Shown here: in pieces, positions 48,513-61,373 of the stretch
Numbering within the stretch: the first letter of the stretch is position 1
Layout: every line of letters starts with the position of its first letter
Assembly: GCA_965153455.1 (NCBI GenBank)
Contig: OZ234500.1
Coordinates: forward strand, 4,898,001 to 4,962,000
DNA length: 64,000 nucleotides
Source: Sphagnum compactum
Taxonomy: Eukaryota; Bryophyta; Sphagnopsida; Sphagnales
Direction of reading: 5' to 3'
The notes under the pieces: model-generated
What the model was told of the DNA's origin: nothing
What the model saw: the letters and a program-made list of their open reading frames with translations, nothing else
Database searches by the model: none
Position numbers and translations under genes: made by a program

Positions 48513-50718
48513 ATTTGCATTGAATTGAATTGAATTGAATTCAAATTTTCTTGAAGAAAAATGAGAATGCAAATTGCAATTGACAAGGTATTGAATTTTG
48601 TTCATGACTATAGTTCAAAAAAAGGAATCTTTGAAAAGGCAGAAAGCTGAAAAAAATATGTTTTTGTTCCTCTTTATTTGGGAATTGGCTAAACATATTG
48701 TAGTTTGGAATTGTCTGAAGGACAACATTTGGAACTTAAGATTGTCCTACCTAAACTAGTCCCCATGAATCATTGTGTCACTAGATTTTAGGGGCATTTC
48801 TAAGAAGCCCAAACATAAACATAAACAGAAAAAACTATGAGAACAAAGATTTTTTTAAAATTAAAATAAATAAATCTAGGCAAATAATACTTTCTTATTG
48901 CCAAGGAAAGAACAAAAACAACCATTGAGCTATACTAACCATTGGGCCTCACCCCAAAGGCCTTAGGCTAACAAAAAATTCAATTAACAATCTTAGCCTT
49001 GGGACATTGGAAATTCCCGTAGACTTTCTTATCCAATCTTAGACACATAATATGCTTAAGCCCCCACAATATCATATACATTTTAGATTTGACAACATTT
49101 AATAGTAATGAAAAAAACTAAATCACATCACACAACCCACAATTTTTTAGAATTTTGTTACAAGGTAAGACATAACAAACAAAAGTGCCTACACACACAT
49201 ATGGCACACATGCACATGAAAAGGTGAATGTGTCCACATAACACAATGGGATGTGAAATGAAAGATGCACATAATTTAAAAGACATAAACACCCATCAAT
49301 GTGAAATTGTAGCATTATAATTGAAGTGGAAATGTATGTGTTAAAATGAAATTGAATCGTGAAGCACCAAACTCAAGTGAGATAAAAACAATGATGAGAT
49401 GATTTTGCATGACAATGAGACTTACAAAGGAAATCAAATTCAAAAGTGTCACAAATGCAAGTTTATGAGTTTTAACTAAAACTTTATTTCAAAAGGATTG
49501 AAAAGCTCTAATTTCCCACCATATGGAGACTTTGATATTGCAATCAACAACCACTCAAATGCATTAGGTCAAAATTGTCACAAGTGCAAATGTCATCTTG
49601 CATATTGTTCCATTCATAAAAATTTATTAACACCTCCCTCATGCATCCTTGGGCACACTTTTGAAGCTATTGTCAAACATCCAAATCAATCTTTTCTTAA
49701 GCCCTCACAAGATCCAAAATAATTTATTTATTAAAAACAACTATCATAAATGAAAACTATGATCCAAAAACCATAGTTTTAGAAAGAAACAAAATGATTA
49801 GCATTCAACAACAAAATGACATGTGTACATATTCAAAATTATTTAGCATCAATATAGTGGGGAAGATGTGGAGACCAAATGTGAAGGAGTGAGAACAAAG
49901 GAGTTGGGTTCATCGATTATTATTAACACATTGTTTGAAAAAATTACATTGCCTTCACAATCGTCACATTTGTCTTTAGTTTATTTGTAAAAACTTGAAA
50001 AAAAGCTTTTAAAACAAAATTGTCTGTAGACAAATGCATCATAGCTAAAATCTAAAGAAATGTTAGAGATTCAAACATAGATAATGTTGTGATAATTGTC
50101 CACTATGAAAGGTGCTTTTCCCTTGTTGATCTAAAGATGATAGGGCACTATCAAAATAGGTCATTAAGGAAACAATCAACAACCTTGGGCAAATGAACAC
50201 TTTCATGAGGTGATGAATCTTTGTTAATTAGATAAAAGCCAATGTCAAAGACCTTGTTGACAACCTCCAAGGCAACTCACATTGAAATGAGTAATTGATT
50301 AGCCCATGAACATTTCATTCATTTAACTTGTTACATTACCACAAATGACACTACAAACAAATCACAATTTTTTTGACCAAAAAATTGGTTTTAAAAAAAA
50401 ACTCAAAAAGTGACATTTGCCAACTTGACCAATTAGTCATATTGGACAAGTTGATTTTGACATGTCCAATTTGATTGAGTTTTCTTGGCTAAGTTTTTTT
50501 ACTAGGTTTTTTTATTGGGCTTTTTAAACTTTCAAATAAGATTAAGCAATGAGAAAATCTATAATTTGTTATTATTATTGTAAAATTAATGCCCAAGATA
50601 ATAATAATTTATTGACCTACCTACCTACCCTTAATAAATAATGCAGAAAAAAAATCTACCTACCTAGGCTACCATATGGCTTAGGTTAGCTAAGCCATCA
50701 AGACAATGGCATAAATTG

Positions 50719-50786
50719 CAAGTGTGAGGATTTGATCATTTCACCTCCAAATTGAGGAGTCAAGTCTTTTACCATTGCACTGTCAC
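50719..50786 (-). mobile_element. tRNA-derived SINE-like unit, copy 2
   Basis: On the minus strand ACAGTGCAATGGTAAAAG (A-box-like) precedes AATGATCAAATCC (a decayed B box), followed by the same TCCTCACACTTGCAA tail as the copy at 28431-28508. Confidence 0.5.
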
Positions 50787-53605
50787 CTTCATAAGGTAAA
50801 ATTTTTGCGGACATATTATAATGAACATGTTCAATTCTTTTACACTATTTACATAGGTAGATAGGTAAGGTAGTTTAACTTAGGTAAAAACTAGCCTATA
50901 CTAGCCTGAGCCATGCTATATTAACCGTGCATACCTAAGCTATACTCAACTACTTACATTAGCTTATATGTACTAACTTACACCTATACTAGCTTAAGGT
51001 ACTTATATTAACTTAGGTAGCTACCTAAGCTAAGCTAGTATGCCTAGTACCTACATATGTTATACTAACCCATGTTAGGTTTAAGATCACCAACCTAAGC
51101 CTAAATAACATGTAGGCATACTAGGTATATTATCATAGCTATAAGTTTATGTATGTTAATTTAGATAACATCCAACTAGGATGATGTCTTCTGTGTTCAA
51201 TTATGGAACTAAATTTGGGCAAATATAAAAAAACAGGATCCACCCTTATGGTCAAGTAATGTTTGGTGAATTGAACACAAAAGTGTGTACAACTATAAAT
51301 GTGCAAAACTCAGGTTGTGCTACTTGTAAATTGTAATGTTTGGTTATAATCACTGGTTCTAGTTCATTTTATTTTTTCTAAATCTGGTATCCAGGTTCTA
51401 GTTCCACATATAAATGGAACTGGATATCCAGTTTCAGTTTTGGTTCTTCAAAAGTATAAATTCCAGTTATAATTCCATTTATGATTTAATAAGTACCACA
51501 TCAGATCTGGTTTTCACTAATTTGAATTGGAACTGATGGTTTTCACCTGTCAAATTGGATACCCACCCAACACTAGCTAATCCTGTTTATAAAAATTGCC
51601 AAAAATTGGTAGATTTCTATCACCATATGTCAAAAGCAATTCAGAAAATTGTGTTTTCATACCACATTCAAGCAGGTGGCGAATAGTATGGAAGGATGCT
51701 CAGGTTTTTGGATGCTTAGATTTGCGTTTTTTATTTACTTATTGTCAAATTTGGCTAAACCTTTTATGGATGATCACCACCTTATTTACATCACAAAATT
51801 ATGAAAAGGAACAATGCTGTGTAATCTCTACAGCTTAAAGAAAAAGTGTACCCTTTCAGTGGAACACAAACTTGTTCATAAAATCTTTGAGTACCCTTTA
51901 CAAGGACCTCTATTATCGACCACATCAAGGCAATGAAATCTACATGCAAAGTCCTGAAAAGTAAAAGAAAGGAAAAATACTTATTCACTAAAACACGAGT
52001 TAAATGTGGAAAGTGAGAGTGCTAACAATCATTGAGTGCTAACACTCAAGTCATTCATCTCTCCTATTCATTGGATGAGGTGCCTCCCAAGTTCAATTTT
52101 TCTTTTTTTGCAATGAGCCAATTTGATTGGCCCATCACTCAAAAAAAAAAAAATGAAACTATGAGAGAACACCCCAAAATAGAAGGTTTTATTTTGAAAT
52201 ATAGAGTTCCTTCTCTTTTATGAGTCTTTTCTCCAACCTGACATGTACTTAGCGAATCTTTTGCAAACTCGTTAACATCCTAAATCATAGAACAACAAGC
52301 TCCACATAAATAAGTATGGCATATACCCATAAAAGAGAAGGAACTCTATGCAAGTTTCAACAAGGTACCCCTTGGTCATGGTAGTTGGTTGAATTATTGT
52401 GATTGTAAGAGATGATATGCCAGTTAATGCAATTTGCCATTTACATAATTAGAAAGTTTGCACATGTGATGATGTTTGGCAATTGGAATTTTATGCATTT
52501 TGAATGGAGGCTGACAGAAACACATCACTCGTCCAAGCTACGATATTGAACAGGAACGAAAGTCGGCGAGAAGGAAGTCTGTTAGGGTGAAAATAAAATG
52601 ATCGATTGATGATTAAATCGCTGATCTAACAAGGCTGCAACCAATTCCAGAACGGCCCGCGGTGGCAGATTCTGACAGGGAAGCGTTCACTAGCGAGAGC
52701 CTCGTGCTCGTGTGCTTTGCAAAATCGGTTACCGACGGTGCGTTCTGTGGTGTAACGAGCAGGTTACCTGCGTTCAAAAGTCACAGGAACACCTGAACGG
52801 GGTCGTTCCCTTTCACTGCGGAATTCTACTTGAAGAATCGCGGCGCACGCGTGGGGGAATCCTCTCCTCAATTTTACGAAGACGAGAGAGCAAGAGAAGA
52901 ACCATGAGTAAGCCAAACTCCGCCGAAATGCGAAAAATAAAGCCTAAAAGGGAATACTCTGCCACAATATTCTGATTTTTTCTTTAGAAAACTTTGCAGA
53001 ATTTGGAGGGGAAATTTTTTGCCACATTTGGACTCTGAGATTCTAGTTTCGTAGCATTTTTATAACTAGTTTTTATAACTATTTAGACAGGTTCTCAAAA
53101 CCTGTCACCATCCAACGCTAAATCCCTCTTGCGATGCTAGCCAATACACAACATCAGAAAATCGAAATAGATATCACTGATCCAGATACCAAAAGCATGA
53201 ATTCTAGAGATGGGTAAATTAGACGTATAAAAAACTCCCTTTATTTTTCAGAAAATCCAGCAAGAGACAACCAGAGACAACTCTGGCCGAGCACACTTTG
53301 ATTTTCACATTTGTACAGGGACGTGTGCTTTAATATTTCAATACGCAGAGCAGTCTAAGAAGTGATGAACTAGACTAATCATAAGATATGCATATAAGCA
53401 GGTGCAGCCCATCAGCTCTCCTCATGCCTCGGACATCAAGGAAGAGACATTCTTATTTCCAACAGCCAAAAACAAAGACCCATAATCAGTGAAGTTCCGA
53501 CCCATCAAAACACAAGGGTTATATATTTAAACACAGTCAGTCCCCCTCTGGTTTGAATACACATGAAAACAAATTACGGTCGGAGCAAATTATAGGAGCT
53601 GTGGT

Positions 53606-54178
53606 TTAGGAAGCATTCAGAGCTATGGCAGCTATATCAAGCAGCACGCTATTTGCTGTGGACGACGTAGATGCAGCAACATCACAAGTTACAGAAGGTC
53701 CTCCAGTTGTTGCCGGTAGTATAGAATTGCCAGCTGAATGTAAATTGTTCATCTCGATCCCTTCCTGTGGATGTTCTCCTGTGCCTATAGTTCCAACCCC
53801 ATCAAAACGCAAGGAACCTTTTCAACACAGTTAGTAACCTCTGGTTTCAATAGACAGAACAAGGATGTATACGAAAGTCTCGTTCACAATGAGTAGCTAG
53901 CAAAATAACTCAGATTCAAGATAATCGGGCCAGTTCTGCACTGGGAGTTTTTCGTTTTGTAACATACCATCGCTCGCGCTTGTAGGCGGAATTCGTGCCG
54001 ATGCAGGGGCCGATACTGATGGCCAGTTCCGCATGTTGAGACGCAAGCCACAGCCAGCGATGGTGATGACAATGAAGAAAACGACCAGCCTTAATATTAG
54101 CGTGGCAGAATCTAAAGCAAAGCTTGATGCCAGTTCCTGCCATCCACTCGTTGGTGGTGAAGCAACAACTACACTCAT
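53606..54178 (-). CDS. Small single-pass membrane protein, unknown function
   Basis: Exon 1 is 54178-53968 and exon 2 is 53784-53606 (donor GATG/GTATGTT, acceptor ACTATAG/GC), joined in phase 1 to give 129 residues. One strong transmembrane segment is visible at about residues 27-47 (ATLILRLVVFFIVITIAGCG), preceded by a short polar start and followed by a Pro/Ser/Ala-rich tail. Base composition over both exons is richer in G and C than the surroundings, as in the other genes here. I do not recognise the family; no signal peptide cleavage site is obvious, so the segment may be a signal anchor. A spurious antisense frame cannot be excluded, but the phase-matched splice sites favour a real gene. 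Confidence 0.5.
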
Positions 54179-54370
54179 GGCTCGATGGCTGATTCTTGCA
54201 ATCTATTTTAGAAATTGAAGGATAGCTCTCTTTCACAAACTGTCAGCTCAGCAGGCCATCAAGCAACCTTCCACAAGAATTGATCAGTCTACACCATATT
54301 CATCCCCTCACGGAATTTCCAGAAGTACTTATACTGATCATACCATTATACTTCCAGAAGTACCCTGGGC

Positions 54371-55145
54371 AAAACCTGAAGACTATGTGGTCCCTGGCGA
54401 AACTCTCCAAAACTCAAGGGCGATGGTGATGTGGTGGAGAAACTCGGCCAGGCCGAATCTCAATAAAGCAGGGCAAACCGGAAGAGTTTGAAGAAGTGTG
54501 TGTGGAAAGGTGACACCCGAAGTGGTGATTCCAACACCCGAAGTGAGGATTCCTTCCAGGAAACTCAATGAAACCTGAAGGGGTTTGTGGACCCCTGACA
54601 CTCCATTCCTGGCTGAAGAAGTGAGTATGGCAAAACCTGAAGACTATGTGGTCCCTGGCGAAACTCTCCAAAACTCAAGGGCGATGGTGATGTGGTGGAG
54701 AAACTCGTGGCAAAACTGAAAGGTGATGGTTATGGTGGCGAAATTCATGGCAAAGGGTGGTTGTTCGTGTGGATGGTGGCGAAACGCATGGCAAAACTCC
54801 AAATCTCAATAAAGGAGGGCAAAACACAAAAGTGATCTCTACTTGTCGTGAAGTGATCTCTACTTGTTGTGTCCATGGCGAAATTCATGGCAAAACTCCA
54901 AAACTCAAGAGTTTATGTGGACCCTCGCAAAACCCAATGACAAAACTCAAATTTCTTGAAAGGTAAGGTGTTGCTCACAAAACTCAGGGCAAAACTCAAA
55001 GGTAAGGTGTTCCTCACAAAATTCATGGCAAAACTCAAAGATAATGTGTTCCTCACAAAACTCATGGCAAAACTCCAATGGAAGGTGTTCCTCGCAACAC
55101 TGAACTTTCTCGTGGCAAAACTCCTGGCAGAACCACAAGACACTT
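54371..55145. repeat. GGCAAAACTC minisatellite field
   Basis: A block of about 78 bp containing GTGGTCCCTGGCGAAACTCT occurs at about 54388 and 54648. From 54955 to 55110 three 39-bp units follow, each with TGTTCCTCACAAAA and CATGGCAAAACTC. As 39 is a multiple of three, several frames stay open and produce apparent repeat proteins on both strands; I treat these as artefacts. Confidence 0.85.
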
Positions 55146-56950
55146 AGGACAACCACAAAACTGCAATTTTTTGAGGAATGTTGAGATCAGGTCGTGGCTG
55201 GCATTCATAATGGAACTGAGGATATGCACCTGACAAGACTCAGATAGGGCCTATTTGCCTTGTGCTCAAGCAATTAGTCCTCAAACAACTTTCTCCACAT
55301 GACACATGACCTTTATGCGAAGTAATTTGCTTAGCTGATGATTGATCATGTGTGGTTTGTTGTGATGATCCCAGGGAGTTTGGTGAAAGAAAAACGTTTC
55401 TAAAGTACCATCATATGTGTATCATCACAACAAGTGTAAACAAACTTGTGACACAAATGCACTAAGCATTTGGTGCGAGTTTGTCTGTACAAGTTTGCCT
55501 CCACCAAAACAGACTTAATGGCTAGAAGTTTTCATAATTATAATCTTGAATGCTCCAAGCTGAATTAAAACGATCTTGTCCAGAGAGTTGTGTTGGAATA
55601 TGTCTGTGAAAATGAAATTCCTCAAACCCAAAACTGCTTTTGCAGCAAAATTTTCATCAAATTTGCGAGTGTTTCTTTCTACCACATGAAATGCCACATT
55701 CAAATTGATGCAAAACTTCAAAACTGTGTCCTCTTTGGAATTGATAAGCAAGTAGCTCTCTTGGGATTTGATTCTTACAGGAGTGGTACTACTCTAAACA
55801 ACCAAAACAGAAGGAAACCTTTGAAGCTCATAGACTGGACTGGGACCATAACTTCCATCTCGTTGTTGTTGCAATTCTCAAGTTCCAATTCTGTGGAACA
55901 AGCATCCATGACCTCATGTTCTTAAGTTCTCATTTTGGTTCAAGGTGCGGTCATGCCTCTCTCATTCATTGTCTGTTCTGACATTAGTTAACATCAAGAC
56001 TACTTCCATGTTGGGGCTGTGGTTTTTCCATCTATCACAGGAACCTTCAGGTGTTCAGTATCAGCAGGGATTTTTGCCTCATGTTTGTGGAATGGTCTAT
56101 ATTGAGACTGTTGCCTTTCCAGCTCTGTCATCTCTGACTGTAACCATGCAGCACTCAAATTTCCACCCACAAATGTCTTGGAATACCTTGGTGTCATCCT
56201 GGTGGATGGATTTAATGCATAGACCTGGCAAAGAAGGCACATAATAGGTGTAATGCACTTATCTTTGCTGCATTTTCAGTTGATATGTAAGCAATCTGAC
56301 TTTTGGTCATGGACTTTGTAAGCATCTGTATGTATGTATGTTGGTGCTTACAAACTCCACACCATTTCATTTTTCCAATTGCCTTCAGCCAACTTCTCTT
56401 GCATAAAAACATCTTATTTGTGATTGACTAATGTTTGTGACAACTTTCTTATATTCTGAGTGAAGTTAGAGGCAGCCTACCAGTTTTGTTGTTTGTGCGA
56501 TGCTGAGATGAGTTTCTATCTCCCCAAGTTGAACCAACAGCTGGTTATGTTCAACTGTCATTGTTGCGAACAGTTTGTTCCTTTCCTTCAGTTTCTGCAA
56601 TTGTTCACAGAAAAAGCTTTTAGTTGCAAAATTGTTTCCGAACGTACAAGGGCACTTCTTTCAATGTCATCATCTTCCACTCTGATAAAGGGTGAGTTGG
56701 ACACGCATTCTCAAAAGTTTTATTCACCACAATTTGGCTTTGTTGACAGTTACATCGACTAGAATTGAAAACAAGGGATGTGAAGATCAGGGTACACCCA
56801 TACAACTCTTTGCGAATAATGGTTCTTGTGTGACAGCTTCTTCCTACGATCATCAGCAGCAATCCATTCTTTGGACTTGAGTTCTCCTTTTTCAGCTACC
56901 CACATCCTCTGGTTCCCTGCCCCTCACAAAGTAAAGTCAAACAGTGCAAA
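55146..56950. other. Intergenic, no supported gene
   Basis: A plus-strand frame at 55590-55925 is open for 111 codons but has no motif and no convincing splice sites. Nothing else seen. Confidence 0.4.
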
Positions 56951-58672
56951 TCATGGACTCAATTGCTGAATGCCAAGTGGATTTTGCAGCAATTGAGCAT
57001 TTTTTGCTTCTAATAGAAACTTCCTACACCAATTATGCCAATGGATCCAGACTCCAAAAGCAATATGATCACTCTGTCTCTGGGATGCAACCTGAGGACA
57101 TGAACAATGACAATTCCAAGTAGCTATAAAATGAGACTCCTCTAGAAACTTGAAGATATTGCAGTGAAAACAATATGGCAAGGTTTATGAAGAGATAGAT
57201 GTGATAACCTTGGCGTCCTCTAGGCGATTTCCTTCATCAATGCGGTCTTTCTCCTGTTGACTTCTAAGCTTGTGAACTGTATTTTTCAATTGCTCCAGCT
57301 GCTTCTCATACTCATTTTGCATCTCTGTTGGCAATTCCCTTCAGGTTATTGCAGATGCGCTCAAGGTCTGGAATAGTTTGACATTCTTAGAATCATAAGC
57401 AATTTTTATGGGTCTTTTAGTTTATTACTGGAGGGGTCCGTGCATCTAATATTCTAGAGGTTGAAAATGCTCTGCTATTTTGAAGAAGACTAGAGATGAT
57501 AGAGTATTCAAACATGATTTTCACTATGCCCGTAGATGTTACCTGGACAAAGCCAAGTTGGTGAGAGTTTCATGGTTCCTGTTCAGTGCATCATTTAGCT
57601 GTGTGTGGAGGCCCTCAACCTCTGTCATCAGATCCAAATACTCTTTCTGTAGGATTATTAGGATGACACAATAGATTGGGAAAAAGACAGTATTAATACA
57701 GATCCGAATTACTAATATTGTATTAATAATGTCTTTTTCTATAAAAGACACAACAGAATCTTTTATAGAAAAAAACATTATTAATACTCTTCCAAGACTG
57801 TGAACACAAGCTGCATCTCAATTTTCAAGACCTAGGATATCAAGCTCAAAGATTTGTTTTGTGTCAGAACATCAGGCAAAGGAACTTGAGGTCATTCCAA
57901 GGAAAATCATGTGTGGTAATGACAAGACTACACCAATGGAGAGAGACGAAGAGATTGAAGTACTAGTGATTGAGGGAGGATGAAAAGAAAATTATAAGTT
58001 CTTCCATGGTTGCAAGCAGCTGCACCATGTCTTGCTTTAATTCACCAGCCTAAATGGCTGCTTTCACAAATGCTTCCTAGGTCATGACCAAATCCATAGC
58101 CCATAAGATGACAGAATCAACAGCTGTTTTTGTGACCAACCTTGTAAATACAAAGCAATGTTAGGGTGCACATTCTATGGCAATGTATAACTGTAATTAC
58201 ATGAATTTCAAAGCTTCAAGCTCAGCATCACATGGAAATAATATCACACCACAAAGTAGGACATTTGATTGCCTTCAAAGGGCTATAGGAAGGAAGAAAA
58301 TATACATTGACTTTCAAAGAAAGATGGAGCTGGGAGGATCAGGAGCATGGACTTGTATGCTCATCCTATAATGCCCCAATAGATTCTTCTACAAGAAGAA
58401 GCTTGAAATCAGAAAAGGGACACAACAATTGCACTTCCAAAGATAAATACAACAAAAAGGGTATCAAGAAGCTTGAAATCAGGAAAAGAACAGAACAGTC
58501 CCACCTCCGAAGAGAAAAGAAATCAAACAAAAGATATATAATGTTGGGGAGATGTTTGTAAACAAATGAGGTGCAAATGGGTTTTGGTATTGCCTAGGGT
58601 ATTGCTGCCTGGTACCTTCTCTTCTTGGAGCCGCAAGAAGGCATCCTGAAGTTGTGCATTCAACTCCATGAG
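56951..58672 (-). CDS. Coiled-coil protein gene, 3' exons (unrecognised)
   Basis: Four exons keep phase in series: 58672-58616 (LMELNAQLQDAFLRLQEEK; acceptor ATTTACAG, donor GTACCAGG), 57646-57543 (EYLDLMTEVEGLHTQLNDAL; acceptor CCTACAG, donor GTAACATC), 57338-57209 (MQNEYEKQLEQLKNTVHKL; donor GTTATC) and 57091-56951 (acceptor TCCTCAG, ends with LLEAKNAQLL and a stop). Heptad spacing of Leu/Ile/Val with charged residues predicts a continuous coiled coil. Such exons are common in kinesin tails and other filament-like proteins, but no diagnostic domain is visible. Possible upstream exons (RQIFPGRAQLIAKQQED near 59221-59270) are less certain. It may be a fragment or pseudogene. Confidence 0.45.
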
Positions 58673-61340
58673 CTGTAAATGCAGATGCTTCAACTACTCC
58701 AGACAGACACAAACAAACAAACAAAGAAAAAATCTTTCAGAATCTCTTCCTGGAGAAGAAATTGTCATAGACATGGTGCAGACAGGGAAATTCTTCCAAG
58801 GGAAATCAAATCCAATGCTTGTGCATCTTGAAGAACAAGAACAAGCATAATAGCCATTGGCATTTCTGTGATGAAGAAAATTACTCTTGGCCATGTTGAA
58901 GCTCAAGAAATGCAAGAAGGTTTGAAGCTCAGCTGAAAATGCAAAGTAGGTTGAAGCTTAGGGAAATGCAGCAAGAAGGATCACACGCACATTGCGACGA
59001 AGAGCAATGTTATGTACCAACACTTGTTGTACGTTGTTTTGGTTGAAATTCTCCGTTTGCACTTCATCCCCGATGGAAAGCTCACGCATCATTTGCTCTG
59101 GTTCATCGTCCTCGTGTTGCATGGAAGAAGCATCAACCAAGCTCATGAACGGAAGGCTTTTCGCTTGAGCTGCTGGCTCTGATGATGCTGCCGTCCTCAC
59201 CATCTTCCTGTTGTTTTGCAATTAATTGAGCACGTCCAGGGAAGATCTGTCTTCTGTTGCAATGAGCAATTATTCCATAACAATCTCCGTGTTGATGATG
59301 ATGATGATGATGAAGCTCATCAAGGATCCAAGAAATCTTGATATAATATATAATATCCAGTCCTCTACATTCCATGTCTTCAATAATGAGCAAGACTTCT
59401 TGCAGGAATCGATCAGAATGGAAGACAGAGATATAGAACATACCTGGAGATTCCTGACTTGCGGCTGGGCAATTCAGCTTGGAGAAGTTTGTTGCAATTT
59501 CAGCACTTCCAAGAATTTGTCTGTCTTCCATGGCAATGAGCAAGTCTTCCAGGAATCGCATTTCAATTCAATTTTCATCTCAAATATATATATATCTCTC
59601 TCTCTCTCTCTCTCTCTCACTCAATTCACTTGAATGGTATTTCCAACATTTGATTATGGAGTTACCTTGAAGTTTTTAATACAAGATGTTAACATTGAGT
59701 TAAAGATCCCTTTTATGGGTTGTGAGCTAATATGACCATTTTAATTAGAAATCTAATTTTTATAAAGATTTGGTGTTAAGTTCCCATGCTTCTAACATTT
59801 TCTTTACATTCTTTTAACACCAATTGTCACATAAGTAGTCAAATCATAATTGAAGTTAGCTTAACATTTTATGTGTGAATCTTACAAATTTTGAAGAATT
59901 TTTGACATTCAATTATAGGAATGCTACAAATTTGCAACATTTTTTTGAAAATTCTAACGATGCGTGACAAATTGCAAATTTCACAATGCAATCACAAACA
60001 ACCATCATCGTAACTTTTTGTGTGTTTTACAAAAGTTATTATGAATAGTTTATTGTTAGGAGTGAATCCTTTTTAGAACCCATATTTTATTTTATTTTCA
60101 ATTTTGTGATGTTGTGGCAATCATCCATAAATATTATTTAATCAAATTTTGTGATGTTGTGGCAATCATCCATAAATATTATTTAATCAAATTTGGTGAT
60201 ATTCAAAATATGCAAGAAAACTCTCTCAAGCACCTTTTCACATTGTAGGTAATAGTGGTGATTTCTAATGAAAATTTCTTTTTTTAAATGTGTTTTTTTT
60301 TAAAAACATGAAATTTGTGACAAAATCATGAAAGAGTCACAAAACAATAACCATTTGCTTTTGCATCTTGACACCAAGTTGTTTCATCCTTGGCAACATG
60401 CAACTTGATTATTGAGGCAAGAACATTATACCCATTGAGCCAATACCCATGAAATTGGTCAACTACAAATGTAGTTACAACAAGAGACTAGCACCATGAC
60501 CTCTACTGAGGTTCCTTCTTTGTCCATGCAAAGAAGACAGACTTGATCATTAAGCACAATGATATCAAGCTCTCACTAGCTAATGTAACACATCAACACC
60601 TTTTGCCATCCTTCTTGCTTTTGATGTCCTCTCTAAACCCTGCTTGAGCATGACTTTTGCTCAATGGATTTCTTGTCTTTTAATTCTCAAGGGTTAGGTT
60701 TAGTGTTTGGTTTTTTTTTTTTTTTTTGGACCCAATTTTGTGCTATTGCTCAAGTGACAATCATCCATAAGTATATTTAGCCAAATTTGGCGATATTCAA
60801 AATATGAAAGTAAAAAATTTTAAGCACCCTTTCATATTGTAGGCAATTGTGGCAATTTTCAAACCAAAAGTTTCATTTTTTTGGCAATCTAAAGTAAAAA
60901 GAAAAGGGAATGTTTGCTTTTTCAAAATAGTTTTTTGCAAAATGGTGAAAAATTTGCCAGCAAAAAAAATCACTAGTTAGGCTTTGAATCAAAGTGCTTA
61001 CTTTGGTTTTTTGGTCCTTTTTTGCAAGTAAAGTACAAAATTTAATTGCATTGTACATAATATTTTGTCAAATAAAAAATAATATACAGATAAAAATAAT
61101 TGTCAGCAACTTTGAGGACATGGATGTACAACTAGGTGCTTGCATACATACAAATGAACATAATCAGTTTAAAAATAAAATAATAAAATAAAAATAAATA
61201 TTGATTAATTAATTAAAAAAAACTAGTTCTGGGTATTTCAAAACCCTCCAAAAATCAGTGGCTTCCAATATGAAAGAGTTGGCAAAAAATTTGGCAGTTT
61301 TTGGGAGGGGGGTCAATTGATTTTTTTTTAAAACCATGGT

Positions 61341-61373
<33 letters not shown>

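Larger units (their letters stand above)
47962..53605. other. AT-rich repeats, no supported gene
   Basis: Includes a CACTA-type terminus ending at 48512, a (GAATT)4 run right after it, a SINE-like unit at 50719-50786 within TAGGTA-type sequence (50610-51140), and a GC-richer patch at 52560-52960 with many CG dinucleotides. That patch has open frames in several phases but no recognisable product. Confidence 0.5.

Noticed and set aside
53897-54236. Overlapping minus-strand frames of 106 and 62 codons
   Set aside because: Alternative phases of the membrane-protein exon; only one phase matches the second exon and gives a membrane segment.
59133-59561. 142-codon minus-strand frame with a His run as a gene
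   Set aside because: Contains a CAT-type trinucleotide run and duplicated blocks; only short parts look like exons, so it is not called on its own.
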